The notes under the pieces: model-generated
Databases searched by the model: none
What the model saw: the letters and a program-made list of their open reading frames with translations, nothing else
What the model was told of the DNA's origin: nothing
Shown: one piece after another, positions 16,731-24,643 of the stretch
How the letters are laid out: the number at the start of each line of letters is the position of its first letter
Position numbering within the stretch: the first letter of the stretch is position 1
From: a virus
DNA length: 64,000 nt
Strand: one strand, 5' to 3'
IMG/VR virus record: IMGVR_UViG_3300042367_000228
Location: 248,001-312,000 of that record
Program-made: the position numbers and the translations under genes

Positions 16731-17039
16731 TTATTTATCTTTTTGAATAATTTCTGAATAATATTCATTAAAGAAATCTAATTTACATGTGAAAAATTCA
16801 CCATTAATATCTTTAACAACATAATCGCCTTCTGTTGCAATATACTTTGCAGGTGGGGCTAAATTATGATTATGCTCTACAACTCCTATCTCCGCCCAAC
16901 CCATTGCATAAGGTTGGCGATCTTTCCCATACTGAATTAGTTCTTCACCAAGGAATTCTTTTAATTGTTCAATACCCTTATCAGAGTATTCAAATTGCAT
17001 TGCTTGTACTACGTGTAGCTTGTTTGTATATTGTTTCAT
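16731..17039 (-). CDS. conserved phage protein of unknown function (102 aa)
   Basis: A short acidic protein (MKQYTNKLHVVQAMQFEYSD) ending in the pattern ATEGDYVVKDINGEFFTCKLDFFNEYYSE, which resembles a small phage family with PGDWIIKGVxGEFYPxKPDIFxxxYE ends. Function unknown. The last codons contain a GATAAATA late-type promoter (16732-16739) that probably serves dnaK downstream. Start overlaps the next upstream gene by 4 bases. Confidence 0.7.
   Translation of the reverse strand: MKQYTNKLHVVQAMQFEYSDKGIEQLKEFLGEELIQYGKDRQPYAMGWAEIGVVEHNHNLAPPAKYIATEGDYVVKDINGEFFTCKLDFFNEYYSEIIQKDK
16732..16739 (-). promoter_or_regulatory. late-type promoter before dnaK
   Basis: GATAAATA on the minus strand within the final codons of the upstream gene, about 85 bases before the dnaK start. 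Confidence 0.45.
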
Positions 17040-17263
17040 AATTTTTTAAACACCGGCATTTGATTTGTTATTTCTATAAACTTGTATTTATTTGGGTTCA
17101 AACGTTTTTTAATGTCGTTTACGAGATTGCTAATGCTTACTGGCATTCGTTCAATGTGTCGACCACTATTGTCTATAATCATGTACCACAATAACCCGAC
17201 ACCTGTATCAGCCGGAAATGATTCCAGCTGCGTTTTAAATAATGCATGATATTTTAGTTTCAT
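17036..17263 (-). CDS. hypothetical protein (75 aa)
   Basis: 75 residues in a chain of overlapping genes (ATGA at both ends). MKLKYHALFKTQLESFPADT, then GLLWYMIIDNSGRHIERMPV and a basic end. It is soluble with no recognised motif. The tight coupling supports that it is translated. Confidence 0.6.
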   Translation of the reverse strand: MKLKYHALFKTQLESFPADTGVGLLWYMIIDNSGRHIERMPVSISNLVNDIKKRLNPNKYKFIEITNQMPVFKKL

Positions 17264-17820
17264 TTGTATTTCTTAAATGGAGTAATGCCATGTTCCATTA
17301 GTACTTGTGATACATTCTGTACACCGATTGCTTGTGCTACAGCATCTTCTACAGCATTGTGAGCTGTTACTTGTGGCATTTTTGGATCAATGCCTAGATC
17401 AAACATTGTGCGTACATCGCGTATTGCCCAATACTTCCATGGAGCAGCTTTTTGTATACGATCAAAGTAAGTGTCACAGACTACAATATCAAATCCTGCA
17501 CCATTTGACCAAAAGCAACTTGCACCCCAACAGAACTTGTAGAGTTGAGTAAATGCATCAGTTGCTGTTAGTCTACCTTCTTCACCAAACGCTTCTTCTT
17601 GTGCTTCTGGTGATTGTTTAGCCCACCATTCAATAGTGTTATCGTCAATGTGTAGGTCTAAGTCTGCACAACTGTCTAAGTCTATTTTAATATATAGCTT
17701 ATCTTTTTCTTCAATCGGGTCGTTTCCGAGCGGATCAAATCTAACTGCACCGAGAGTTAAGATCGTTGCATTTGTTCTAGTTGACAAAGTTTCCAAATCT
17801 AGCATCACGTGGTTTTTCAT
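17260..17820 (-). CDS. DnaQ-like 3'-5' exonuclease (DexA type)
   Basis: 186 residues with DEDDh-type exonuclease motifs: HVMLDLETLSTRTNATILTL (Exo I, D and E), WSNGAGFDIVVCDTYFDR (Exo II, D) and TAHNAVEDAVAQAIG (Exo III, H and D). The arrangement resembles T4 DexA (227 aa) and related phage exonucleases, which degrade single-stranded ends. Overlaps neighbours by 4 bases each. Exact substrate not known. Confidence 0.82.
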   Translation of the reverse strand: MKNHVMLDLETLSTRTNATILTLGAVRFDPLGNDPIEEKDKLYIKIDLDSCADLDLHIDDNTIEWWAKQSPEAQEEAFGEEGRLTATDAFTQLYKFCWGASCFWSNGAGFDIVVCDTYFDRIQKAAPWKYWAIRDVRTMFDLGIDPKMPQVTAHNAVEDAVAQAIGVQNVSQVLMEHGITPFKKYK

Positions 17821-18143
17821 TTCTTACCTTTTTCTAATACTTGTTTACGTTTTGCATCTGCCTTAGCTTTTAAGGTAGCGCGGAATCTTTCATATTTAAG
17901 TTGTAATGGAGATTTACAAACTTCCATTAGTGATACTGCTTCAGTACACTTACCGTTAGTCTTACGTATAGTAGACTTACCTTGTTTACTCTTTGGTATA
18001 TCATAATCAATAGGAGCTATTACATCAGGTAACGGCTGTACTGGATTAGCTGCTGCATATTTCTCAAGCATAGGAGTAATGTCAATATCGTCATTGGCAT
18101 ACGCGGTACTTACTAATAATAAAACCAAAAAGTATTTTTTCAT
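17817..18143 (-). CDS. secreted hypothetical protein (108 aa)
   Basis: Clear signal peptide (MKKYFLVLLLVSTAYANDD), then a proline-rich stretch (PVQPLPDVIAPIDYDIPKSK) with two cysteines farther on and a strongly basic C-terminal helix (RFRATLKAKADAKRKQVLEK). Likely periplasmic. No family recognised. Confidence 0.65.
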   Translation of the reverse strand: MKKYFLVLLLVSTAYANDDIDITPMLEKYAAANPVQPLPDVIAPIDYDIPKSKQGKSTIRKTNGKCTEAVSLMEVCKSPLQLKYERFRATLKAKADAKRKQVLEKGKK

Positions 18144-18146
18144 AAA

Positions 18147-18506
18147 TCACCAAGTAATAGTTAATTTGAATGCGTGATCAAATTGCGGAGAATCATGTCC
18201 CTCGGCTCGTAAATGGTAACCGTATTCGTCAAGATCGTCTACTAATTTTGCCATCATTGGTTCAGTAAACCAAGTAGCAACAGATGGCTGATAATACCAA
18301 TCAACGTCAGGCTCTCTAGTTGGGTTGTATTGTCTAGGACTAAACAAGCCTTTATTTTCTTTTATTTTATCGTACATTACTACAGTTAATACACGATCAA
18401 GTCTAGTAGCCTGATCGGACCGTAGTTTGCGGTCTAAATCGTTAATGAACAAGTATGCTGCATGATCTTGTTTTGTGTATTTTTGTAGCTTTCGTGAGTC
18501 TATCAT
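18147..18506 (-). CDS. hypothetical protein (119 aa)
   Basis: Start set at ATG 18506, with GGGAGG upstream; it overlaps the stop of the preceding gene (TAATG). Basic, soluble, with LRSDQATRLDRVLTVVMYDK and a W/Y-rich middle (DVDWYYQPSVATWFTEP) and an aromatic end. No known family. Confidence 0.6.
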   Translation of the reverse strand: MIDSRKLQKYTKQDHAAYLFINDLDRKLRSDQATRLDRVLTVVMYDKIKENKGLFSPRQYNPTREPDVDWYYQPSVATWFTEPMMAKLVDDLDEYGYHLRAEGHDSPQFDHAFKLTITW

Positions 18507-18994
18507 TATTCCTCCCATACGTTTGGTAATCTGCTTTTGTTACGGATTGCAGTATAAATGTTGATATTCTCGTTATCTGCAAAGTGAATTAGTTTGTTAA
18601 TTATATCTGTACCAACTAAGAAGTCAGCACAGTCAATAACAAGTATGTTTGGCTTAACTGCTAAATCAACACCTTTGTAAAGTTCAAATAAGTAAGGAAC
18701 CATTTCACCATTGTAAATCTCATGTGTAGATTTTACTGCTACACTCATTAAGCTTTCAATAATATGAATGTTTTCAACATTTGAATTTGCGTCATTGAAT
18801 CGTTTTTTAATTGCATCTTCATGCATTTCCATACTAAGAAACACTACTGTGTTACCTCTTAGTGATTCGTGTGCAGCTGCATTAACAAGTAATTGAGTAA
18901 TGCCTCTTTCTTTTTTTGAAAAGTCATAGACCATAACTTTGTTGCGTGATTCTACACCATTGTTCATAGATCTAAATGAAACTTTTTGTATCAT
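18506..18994 (-). CDS. RecA/DnaB-fold protein lacking the P-loop
   Basis: 162 residues that follow the C-terminal ATPase pattern of DnaB/gp41 helicases: a strand KVMVYDFSKKERGITQLLVN where a Walker A should be, then GNTVVFLSMEMHEDAIKKRF (the typical xSMEMxxxxxxKR segment), and a Walker B-like KPNILVIDCADFLVG. The GKT/GKS residues are missing, so ATP binding is doubtful. It may be a regulator or decoy derived from a helicase. First gene after a consensus sigma70-type promoter. Confidence 0.55.
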   Translation of the reverse strand: MIQKVSFRSMNNGVESRNKVMVYDFSKKERGITQLLVNAAAHESLRGNTVVFLSMEMHEDAIKKRFNDANSNVENIHIIESLMSVAVKSTHEIYNGEMVPYLFELYKGVDLAVKPNILVIDCADFLVGTDIINKLIHFADNENINIYTAIRNKSRLPNVWEE

Positions 18995-19018
18995 GTGGAC
19001 TCCTAAGTTAAAAATAAT

Positions 19019-19047
19019 ATTATACTATATTTTGTATACGATGTCAA
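19019..19047 (-). promoter_or_regulatory. sigma70-type promoter
   Basis: TTGACA (19042-19047) and TATAAT (19019-19024) with a 17-base spacer on the minus strand. The -35 overlaps the last codons of the preceding membrane-protein gene. Confidence 0.8.
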
Positions 19048-19205
19048 ACCTTATGAAACACAATTAATAGAGAAAATGCAACTAATCCAGCTGCAACTAG
19101 AGAACCCCCGATAATAGGATTAAAACCAGCAAGTAAAAGAATAATACCAATAAATGATATTAAGTTAAAGAATGTACTAAGCGTAAAATCAGTCATAACG
19201 CTCAT
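19044..19205 (-). CDS. small two-pass membrane protein (53 aa)
   Basis: Start set at ATG 19205, which has GAGGTA upstream; a longer frame begins at 19286 without a start signal. Two hydrophobic segments, LISFIGIILLLAGFNPIIGG and LVAAGLVAFSLLIVF, with a short basic tail. The size and topology fit small phage inner-membrane proteins; holin-like activity is possible but unproved. Confidence 0.6.
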   Translation of the reverse strand: MSVMTDFTLSTFFNLISFIGIILLLAGFNPIIGGSLVAAGLVAFSLLIVFHKV

Positions 19206-19482
19206 GTTTATACCTCGAGTGTTTACGGCTACGCACCCATAGCCAAAAGTTGTGTAAGTAAATGCTTGATACAATACCACATGCACCGCCTAGTACAAAT
19301 ACTATACTTTCGTAAGTAGATGCAGTTGGTGCTAATTTAAATAAAACTAGTTGGCAAGTACCAAGCATTAGTGATGTAATAAATGCAGTTAGAACATGTT
19401 TGTCGCGTACAATTTGAGATTGAAATCCTAACAGCAGTACTGAACAATACGATGAGAAAAACAGCATCAATAACGTTTCCAT
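19189..19482 (-). CDS. small multi-pass membrane protein (97 aa)
   Basis: Three likely membrane segments (LLMLFFSSYCSVLLLGF, AFITSLMLGTCQLVLF, SIVFVLGGACGIVSSIYL) and a basic tail (WLWVRSRKHSRYKHERYD). Overlaps the next small membrane gene by 17 bases and the previous gene by one base, so both are coupled. Family not recognised. Confidence 0.65.
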   Translation of the reverse strand: METLLMLFFSSYCSVLLLGFQSQIVRDKHVLTAFITSLMLGTCQLVLFKLAPTASTYESIVFVLGGACGIVSSIYLHNFWLWVRSRKHSRYKHERYD

Positions 19483-19700
19483 TATGCAGCTGCCTTTTTA
19501 CGTGCTTTAATAATTTTCTTAGCACGCCATCCGATATCAAACCAATATCGTGCAGTCATAAATGGAGAGTTACGTTCAAGTGCAGTTTCATCCATTGAAA
19601 TTAATTGATGATTGCAGATGCTTTTAAAATACTTCCACTGTTTATCAGTAAGTGGACCTTGTAGTTGTTTGTTAAGTGCTTTTTCTAAATCTTTTTTCAT
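19482..19700 (-). CDS. hypothetical basic protein (72 aa)
   Basis: Start at ATG 19700, with GGGAG upstream; overlaps the RNA ligase stop (TAATG). Sequence MKKDLEKALNKQLQGPLTDK with a helical W/F pattern and a lysine-rich end (RAKKIIKARKKAAA). Possibly nucleic-acid binding by charge alone. Confidence 0.55.
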   Translation of the reverse strand: MKKDLEKALNKQLQGPLTDKQWKYFKSICNHQLISMDETALERNSPFMTARYWFDIGWRAKKIIKARKKAAA

Positions 19701-20794
19701 TATATGCACTCCCGTGAATATTCGTGTAAATGGTTGTTTAAAAAGTATTTGGCATACGCAGGTTCTTGACCTTTAAACTTCATCATCAGTAGCCAAAATA
19801 GTGGATGATTATTGTACGTTAACGCAAACTCTTTAAATTGTCCAGTTTCAATACCGCAAGTATTAACAGTAGTGTTTACGTCTTCAATGATTTCAGATAA
19901 TGTTTCGTTTACGCGTGATTCAATTTCTACCACTTTATCAAACAAATCAAAATCTTCAACTGTAGTACAATATGCTTTGAAGTCATCAAGTGTTTCGTCA
20001 AAGATCATTTCAACTATGTTTTTCTCTGTAGTAAATGTTACGTTACGATGTAACGACATATACCACAAAGTTTTCATTTTAATCATTTCGCCAGTATGGA
20101 ACTGAATTACAAAACCTTCAAACGCAGTTAGCGTGTTGATTTTATCTTTGTAGTCTTCAATGTTAGACCATAAGTTAGTACCAACTATAGGCACATTCCA
20201 TGCAGAACCTAACGCTTCAATTTCTCCGCGTGTGATATAGTTACCTGACTCATTGTGTCGTACTGCTAGTAGGGTAAGTTCAGATTCTTTGTATGCTACT
20301 ACAATACGATTTAAAGGAGAAGTTAATTCAAAGATTGGCGTACAATCTAATTGACATAACTCTTTTGACATTTCATATTGCGGAGTACCTGGCCCAAATG
20401 TGTTATTAGCGTGTATTGCTTCATCAGATGTGTAAGTACGTTTAGTTTTGAACTTGATAGTACCATCTGGAAAAAGCACAGGAGATATCATTGAGCCATC
20501 GCGTTTATCCATTACAGATTCAACGTTATTCCAATCTAAGTTAGATTCTAAAGTAGCTTCTTTTTCACCTAAGTTAAAAAACTTGTGAAATGGACGTGAA
20601 ACTAGTTTGCCGTTTTTATCAAATGTAATACCACGACACTCACGCGCATATGGATTGTCAAATACTTTACTATCTAAAATATAGTAAGACGCAACTGTAT
20701 AACCATCCTCATTAGTTTTAAACTCAATGCCAGGTATTTCACCTACATTAGCTTTAAAATCATCTAAGTTAGTTATAGTTGGAAACATGCTCAT
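19700..20794 (-). CDS. rnlA: T4 RNA ligase 1-like protein
   Basis: 364 residues (T4 Rnl1: 374). The nucleotidyl-transferase lysine motif is K97-R-D-G-S (ESVMDKRDGSMISPVLF), preceded by ARECRGITFD and RPFHKFFNLGE and followed by FKTKRTYTS, IFELTSPLNRIV, EGFVIQFHTGEMIKMKT (motifs IIIa-V). The C-terminal helical domain is also present. T4 Rnl1 repairs the tRNA-Lys anticodon break made by host PrrC; the same role here is an inference. 4-base overlap with the upstream gene. Confidence 0.88.
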   Translation of the reverse strand: MSMFPTITNLDDFKANVGEIPGIEFKTNEDGYTVASYYILDSKVFDNPYARECRGITFDKNGKLVSRPFHKFFNLGEKEATLESNLDWNNVESVMDKRDGSMISPVLFPDGTIKFKTKRTYTSDEAIHANNTFGPGTPQYEMSKELCQLDCTPIFELTSPLNRIVVAYKESELTLLAVRHNESGNYITRGEIEALGSAWNVPIVGTNLWSNIEDYKDKINTLTAFEGFVIQFHTGEMIKMKTLWYMSLHRNVTFTTEKNIVEMIFDETLDDFKAYCTTVEDFDLFDKVVEIESRVNETLSEIIEDVNTTVNTCGIETGQFKEFALTYNNHPLFWLLMMKFKGQEPAYAKYFLNNHLHEYSRECI

Positions 20795-21339
20795 TCATCC
20801 TCCTCATTATTATTTAAAAATTTACCTTCAAGTATTTCGTCAATGAATACTTCTAATTTTGCACCTTTTCTAAACTCATCAATTTTAGGATGCAATGAAC
20901 TAAACATACGTATACGGTTATCAGTGTCTGGTTCTAGTGATTGTTTGTAATCATAAATGATAGATCTAATCCGTTTTAATTTAAGTTCTGCAAGTTTAAG
21001 TTTTGGATTAAGTTCTGTTTTAACTATTGCAGTTAGTAGTTGTGCAACAAACTCTGGTCTTTCTTTAAGAGTTGCAAATGTTGTTGTTGTTATTCGCTTT
21101 ACTTCTTCTTCTGTTTGCGCTTTAACTGCATCAATAAATATGTTGTCAATTATAATAAGTCCGTACCATTCCTTAGTTGGCCATGAATCTTCAATTAAGT
21201 AGTAAGTGCCTGTTGGACCGTCAAAGTTGCCTTCGTAGTTAGGAACAGTGTCACCTAACTGAAAACTGCTTAAATTGTTATCAAGAGCTTTTGTTTGTAC
21301 TTCAACGCCTCTCACGTAAAATGAATCAAACATTCCCAT
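20791..21339 (-). CDS. conserved phage hypothetical protein (182 aa)
   Basis: Starts MGMFDSFYVRGVEVQTKALD then FQLGDTVPNYEG, a start pattern found in many uncharacterised phage proteins, followed by a W-rich beta part (IEDSWPTKEWYGLIIIDNIF) and an acidic helical end. Overlaps RNA ligase by 4 bases and the upstream 28-residue gene by a TAATG junction. Function unknown. Confidence 0.65.
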   Translation of the reverse strand: MGMFDSFYVRGVEVQTKALDNNLSSFQLGDTVPNYEGNFDGPTGTYYLIEDSWPTKEWYGLIIIDNIFIDAVKAQTEEEVKRITTTTFATLKERPEFVAQLLTAIVKTELNPKLKLAELKLKRIRSIIYDYKQSLEPDTDNRIRMFSSLHPKIDEFRKGAKLEVFIDEILEGKFLNNNEEDE

Positions 21340-21425
21340 TATTCTTTTCCTGATAGTATAGTTAAAAGTGTAATTATAAGCGGTATTGATATTGATGCTA
21401 TTATAATTAATATGTCTGTGTACAT
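21339..21425 (-). CDS. 28-residue membrane peptide
   Basis: ATG 21425 behind TAAGGAGT. The peptide is MYTDILIIIASISIPLIITL followed by LTILSGKE: one membrane helix with a short polar end. It is the first open frame after a promoter, ending in TAATG overlap with the next gene. Confidence 0.5.
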   Translation of the reverse strand: MYTDILIIIASISIPLIITLLTILSGKE

Positions 21426-21449
21426 AAATGAACTCCTTATGTTTTGTAT

Positions 21450-21478
21450 ATTATAGCAAATAGTTGCAAGAAATGCAA
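21450..21478 (-). promoter_or_regulatory. sigma70-type promoter
   Basis: TTGCAT (21473-21478) and TATAAT (21450-21455) spaced by 17 bases, just after the terminator of the tail-fibre array; it would start the RNA ligase transcript. Confidence 0.65.
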
Positions 21479-21482
21479 GAGA

Positions 21483-21508
21483 TAAAAAAGCCGCTTGTAT
21501 AAGCGGCT
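21483..21508 (-). terminator. rho-independent terminator
   Basis: Stem AGCCGCTT/AAGCGGCT (21501-21508 with 21489-21496), loop of 4, then a run of T on the minus strand. It ends the leftward tail-fibre transcription unit. Confidence 0.9.
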
Positions 21509-21527
21509 TGTTTTATACTAATTTATA

Positions 21528-23876
21528 TTATGCTTTAGTTTGCCATGTATTAGGTAACGCTATAAATCCACTATCAATTGCAGTTGATCTATAAGAGTTA
21601 GCAGTAAATACGTTACCGGCGTGGTACACAATTCCTCCTAGTGGACCTTGTACGGCATAACCTGTTCCTGCAGGAACAGTAATTATATTGTTTCCTAATG
21701 TAACAGTACCGCCTGCATCATTTATTAAAATACCAGTACTATTAGCTTTTGCATTAGTTATTGCGCTATTAGTAATAGTTAATGAGCCTGTGCCATACGT
21801 TTCACAGACAATATCACCATTAGCATCTAGTTCAGAACTATCAATTGTTAGTACCGATCCGCTGCGAACTGCAGCAACTTGAGTAGTACCAGTAGTTTCG
21901 ATATCAGTTACATAACAGTTTCCAGTTATAACATTAATACAATATACATCACCAGTACCACTGTGTGCCATATGAGCAGTGTTTACGTGTACAGTAGAAC
22001 CGGTTCCGGAATTGTTAACAACGATGCCAGTTCCAGTTCCGCTAACATCTAACCACAAATCTCTCATAAACAATTTTTGTGGAGCAGTACCTGTAAAATT
22101 AATACAATGGTTATTACCTTCAGCTGCAATTCGTAAATTACTAATAGAATAGTGATTTGATACTGTTGTACCAGTACTAGATGTTACAGTAACAGTTCCT
22201 GCAAGTAGTGGCGAACCGTGTGTACCTGTTCCTAAACTTGTTAAGAATACACCGGGTCTTAATGTAATATTTTCTGCAGTGTTATTCATTAATATAACAG
22301 TAGCCATAAAACTATCGTTAAACCCTGCTGCTACTGCTGCATCAAATGCTGCAGTGATTGTGTTATATGGACTTGTAAATGTGCCAGTACGAGTATATGT
22401 TCCGCTAGTTCTAGTAGGATCAACAAAGAACACGTTAGATGCAACATCACGGAATGCAGTAGTTTGTATAGTAGTGTCAGGGAACGTTAATTGACCGCTT
22501 GAATTAAATTGCCATTGACTTGTTATACCACTGTTAACAATTACTTTGCCGTAGGTGTTATCTTTAACATTACGTCCACCGTTTATATAAATATCGCCAG
22601 GAAGTTTACCTATAGAATCGTTAGTATTTGGTAAATTTGAACCACGAATAAACAATGGTGCTGCAGCATTATTGGGTGTGAGATAATCATTAGTAAACGG
22701 TTGAACTACTATACCATCGTCGTAGTAAATATATAATTCTGGACCAGTACCGCCTGTGTTGTGTGATGGGTGCAATCCAATACCGTGATTAGCATGTATA
22801 TAGTTTGGAGAAGTATCAATGAATGTAGAACCTGGTAATTTTAATTTACCATCTGTGCCAAATTTCCACTGATGTGTATTTAAATTAGTTCCAACAACAA
22901 CATTACCTGCATTTTTCTCAATCTTAACATATTGGTCGTCATCACCTAAATACATGTCAACAGTAGTTGGATTACCAGCTACTAAATGTACGTGATTGTT
23001 TTCAGAACTTGCTGAGCCATTTAATGTAACTGTAATCTCAGGCAACTGTTCAACATAAATTCCGCCAGGTCCTGGAAACCCAGTTCCGCCAGTTAGATCA
23101 AATGTAAATGTAGTCATACTGCTTTGTACAGGTATTGTCCAAGTTACTGCTTTTGTAGACTCTGAACTAAATGTTAGTGTACCAGTTGTTGCACGTCCTA
23201 ATTGTTCAGTAGTAGCCCCAGTGATTGTATAGTACAATTCACCACTATCGCTGCCAAATTGAGTTGATACCGTTATTGTTATAGATTCACCCGGAACAAA
23301 TCCACTTAGATGATCTGTTGATATAGTAAATTGTCCAGCAGTTGGACGAATAACTAAACTTTGACCAGCTGCTGCAGTAGGTGGAGCAAATGCTATAGTA
23401 TTAGATGTTTCACCTACACTGCCACCTTTTGGTAATGTTAAGTTACCATTAGTACCAAATGCCCATTGATGAGAATTAGCTTGTAATGTTAATGCACAGT
23501 TAGCATCTGCAGATAATTTTATGCTACCGTCAATATTAAGATCTAAATTCCCACTCCAACCTGTAAGATGATTTCCGTCTGTAGCAATATTACCAGGAAA
23601 TGTCACAACGCCTGATGAATTTAAAGATACTGTATGTAATCCGTTTACTAACTCATTAGTAGCACCAGCCGGTCCAACATTACCTTGTGGTCCAACATCA
23701 CCTTGTGGTCCAATATCCCCAACAAAGAATGATAATGCAGACCAAGTTGATGTGCCGTTGCCAATTTTAATTTTGTCTAATGTAGTATCTAAGCCAAGTT
23801 CGCCTTCGCTTAGAATAGGATTTACTGCCGTCCAGTTTGTAGTAGTATCCCTTCTTATTTGTATTTTATTTGCCAT
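21528..23876 (-). CDS. tail fibre protein with Mtd-like N-terminus
   Basis: 782 residues. N-terminus MANKIQIRRDTTTNWTAVNP then LSEGELGLDTTLDKIKIGNG, the domain shared with Bordetella phage major tropism determinant and many tail fibres; a short collagen-like GPQGDVGPQGNVGPAG at about 55-70; then repeated HQWAFGTNGNLTLP / HQWKFGTDGKLKLP modules. The C-terminal 300 residues form a beta-helix-like part rich in V, I, N, G (YNTITAAFDAAVAAGFNDSF, HCINFTGTAPQKLFMRDLWL, TITNSAITNAKANSTGILIN). Host recognition is likely. Overlaps the upstream gene by one base. Confidence 0.8.
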   Translation of the reverse strand: MANKIQIRRDTTTNWTAVNPILSEGELGLDTTLDKIKIGNGTSTWSALSFFVGDIGPQGDVGPQGNVGPAGATNELVNGLHTVSLNSSGVVTFPGNIATDGNHLTGWSGNLDLNIDGSIKLSADANCALTLQANSHQWAFGTNGNLTLPKGGSVGETSNTIAFAPPTAAAGQSLVIRPTAGQFTISTDHLSGFVPGESITITVSTQFGSDSGELYYTITGATTEQLGRATTGTLTFSSESTKAVTWTIPVQSSMTTFTFDLTGGTGFPGPGGIYVEQLPEITVTLNGSASSENNHVHLVAGNPTTVDMYLGDDDQYVKIEKNAGNVVVGTNLNTHQWKFGTDGKLKLPGSTFIDTSPNYIHANHGIGLHPSHNTGGTGPELYIYYDDGIVVQPFTNDYLTPNNAAAPLFIRGSNLPNTNDSIGKLPGDIYINGGRNVKDNTYGKVIVNSGITSQWQFNSSGQLTFPDTTIQTTAFRDVASNVFFVDPTRTSGTYTRTGTFTSPYNTITAAFDAAVAAGFNDSFMATVILMNNTAENITLRPGVFLTSLGTGTHGSPLLAGTVTVTSSTGTTVSNHYSISNLRIAAEGNNHCINFTGTAPQKLFMRDLWLDVSGTGTGIVVNNSGTGSTVHVNTAHMAHSGTGDVYCINVITGNCYVTDIETTGTTQVAAVRSGSVLTIDSSELDANGDIVCETYGTGSLTITNSAITNAKANSTGILINDAGGTVTLGNNIITVPAGTGYAVQGPLGGIVYHAGNVFTANSYRSTAIDSGFIALPNTWQTKA

Positions 23877-24235
23877 TATGCGGCTCCTCCGTTGATTAGC
23901 ATATCTGTAAATGATGATGTAGCAGAATTGCCACCGTCAAAAATTAGATCCTCAAACACTGTAGATGCATATCCGTTATCTACATTTGCAGATGTATTAT
24001 ATAAATCAAGTGCATTATTTGGGTCGTCATAAGTAGCAGTTAAACCAAGCAGAGTACCGTTGGCTATCATTTCTGCTATTGTGTCTTGTATAAGTTCTTT
24101 TAGATTGGCAGATGATCCGCCAGTGAATGTGTACAATTCCTCAAAGTTAGCATTAACTTTATTAAACGCGGCGAATAAACTATCACCACTTCTGTCGTTT
24201 GGAACTGTACCTGTTTTAATAATTAATCGTGACAT
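23876..24235 (-). CDS. tail fibre attachment-like protein (119 aa)
   Basis: N-terminus MSRLIIKTGTVPNDRSGDSL then FAAFNKVNANFEELYTFTGG, a pattern found at the start of many T4-like fibre and baseplate-linked proteins (GTxPNDGTGDxLRxAFxKVNxNFxELY). The C-terminus is a short acidic, serine-rich stretch. Likely a connector for the adjoining fibre. Its expression is governed by a promoter-in-hairpin at 24237-24278. Confidence 0.7.
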   Translation of the reverse strand: MSRLIIKTGTVPNDRSGDSLFAAFNKVNANFEELYTFTGGSSANLKELIQDTIAEMIANGTLLGLTATYDDPNNALDLYNTSANVDNGYASTVFEDLIFDGGNSATSSFTDMLINGGAA

Positions 24236-24236
24236 A

Positions 24237-24278
24237 AATGATCCTCATTCTAATATTTATCGTAAAATGAGGATCATT
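24237..24278 (-). promoter_or_regulatory. late promoter in the loop of a ribosome-binding-site hairpin
   Basis: Perfect 13-bp inverted repeat (24266-24278 with 24237-24249; AATGATCCTCATT and its complement) with a 16-base loop that contains GATAAATA (24254-24261). The 3' arm in the mRNA contains GAGG of the ribosome binding site, 7 bases before the ATG at 24235. RNA from upstream would hide the site; RNA started at the loop promoter would not carry the 5' arm. T4 gene e uses the same plan. Confidence 0.75.
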
Positions 24279-24366
24279 AAGGTTACATTATTAAATATGT
24301 CTAAATAATGCATTGCACAATTGTTTAGAACTGATAGTTAAAGGTATTACTACCCTTTTAAATTTG
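24279..24366. other. short intergenic stretch
   Basis: Between the hairpin and the 91-residue gene there is no start signal or repeat; nothing recognisable. Confidence 0.5.
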
Positions 24367-24642
24367 TTATACTTCTGTAATAGGTTCTTCTACTACTGCA
24401 TTAGATTCTTCACTAGCGGTTTTTTGTGCTAGTAATTCTGCTGCTGCTAGTAATTCTTCCTCTGTGGGAACAATTTGTTTTTTTTGTAAAACGTTAATTT
24501 CCATATTAGTTCCAATATATTTTATACCATTAAATTCTGTTGCATACATAGCACATGGAATTTTTTCTAATTCTTTTGTTGTTACATCTGCATAGATAAA
24601 TGGTGAGTCTGAAAGAAATTCTTTTAATTGTGTATAGTTCAT
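24367..24642 (-). CDS. small structural or tail-associated protein (91 aa)
   Basis: 91 residues: MNYTQLKEFLSDSPFIYADV, then ATEFNGIKYIGTNMEI and a C-terminal helix rich in A and E (EEELLAAAELLAQKTASEES). It lies within the tail-fibre array immediately after the repeat protein. Could be a chaperone or a minor fibre part; no family recognised. Confidence 0.5.
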   Translation of the reverse strand: MNYTQLKEFLSDSPFIYADVTTKELEKIPCAMYATEFNGIKYIGTNMEINVLQKKQIVPTEEELLAAAELLAQKTASEESNAVVEEPITEV

Positions 24643-24643
24643 A

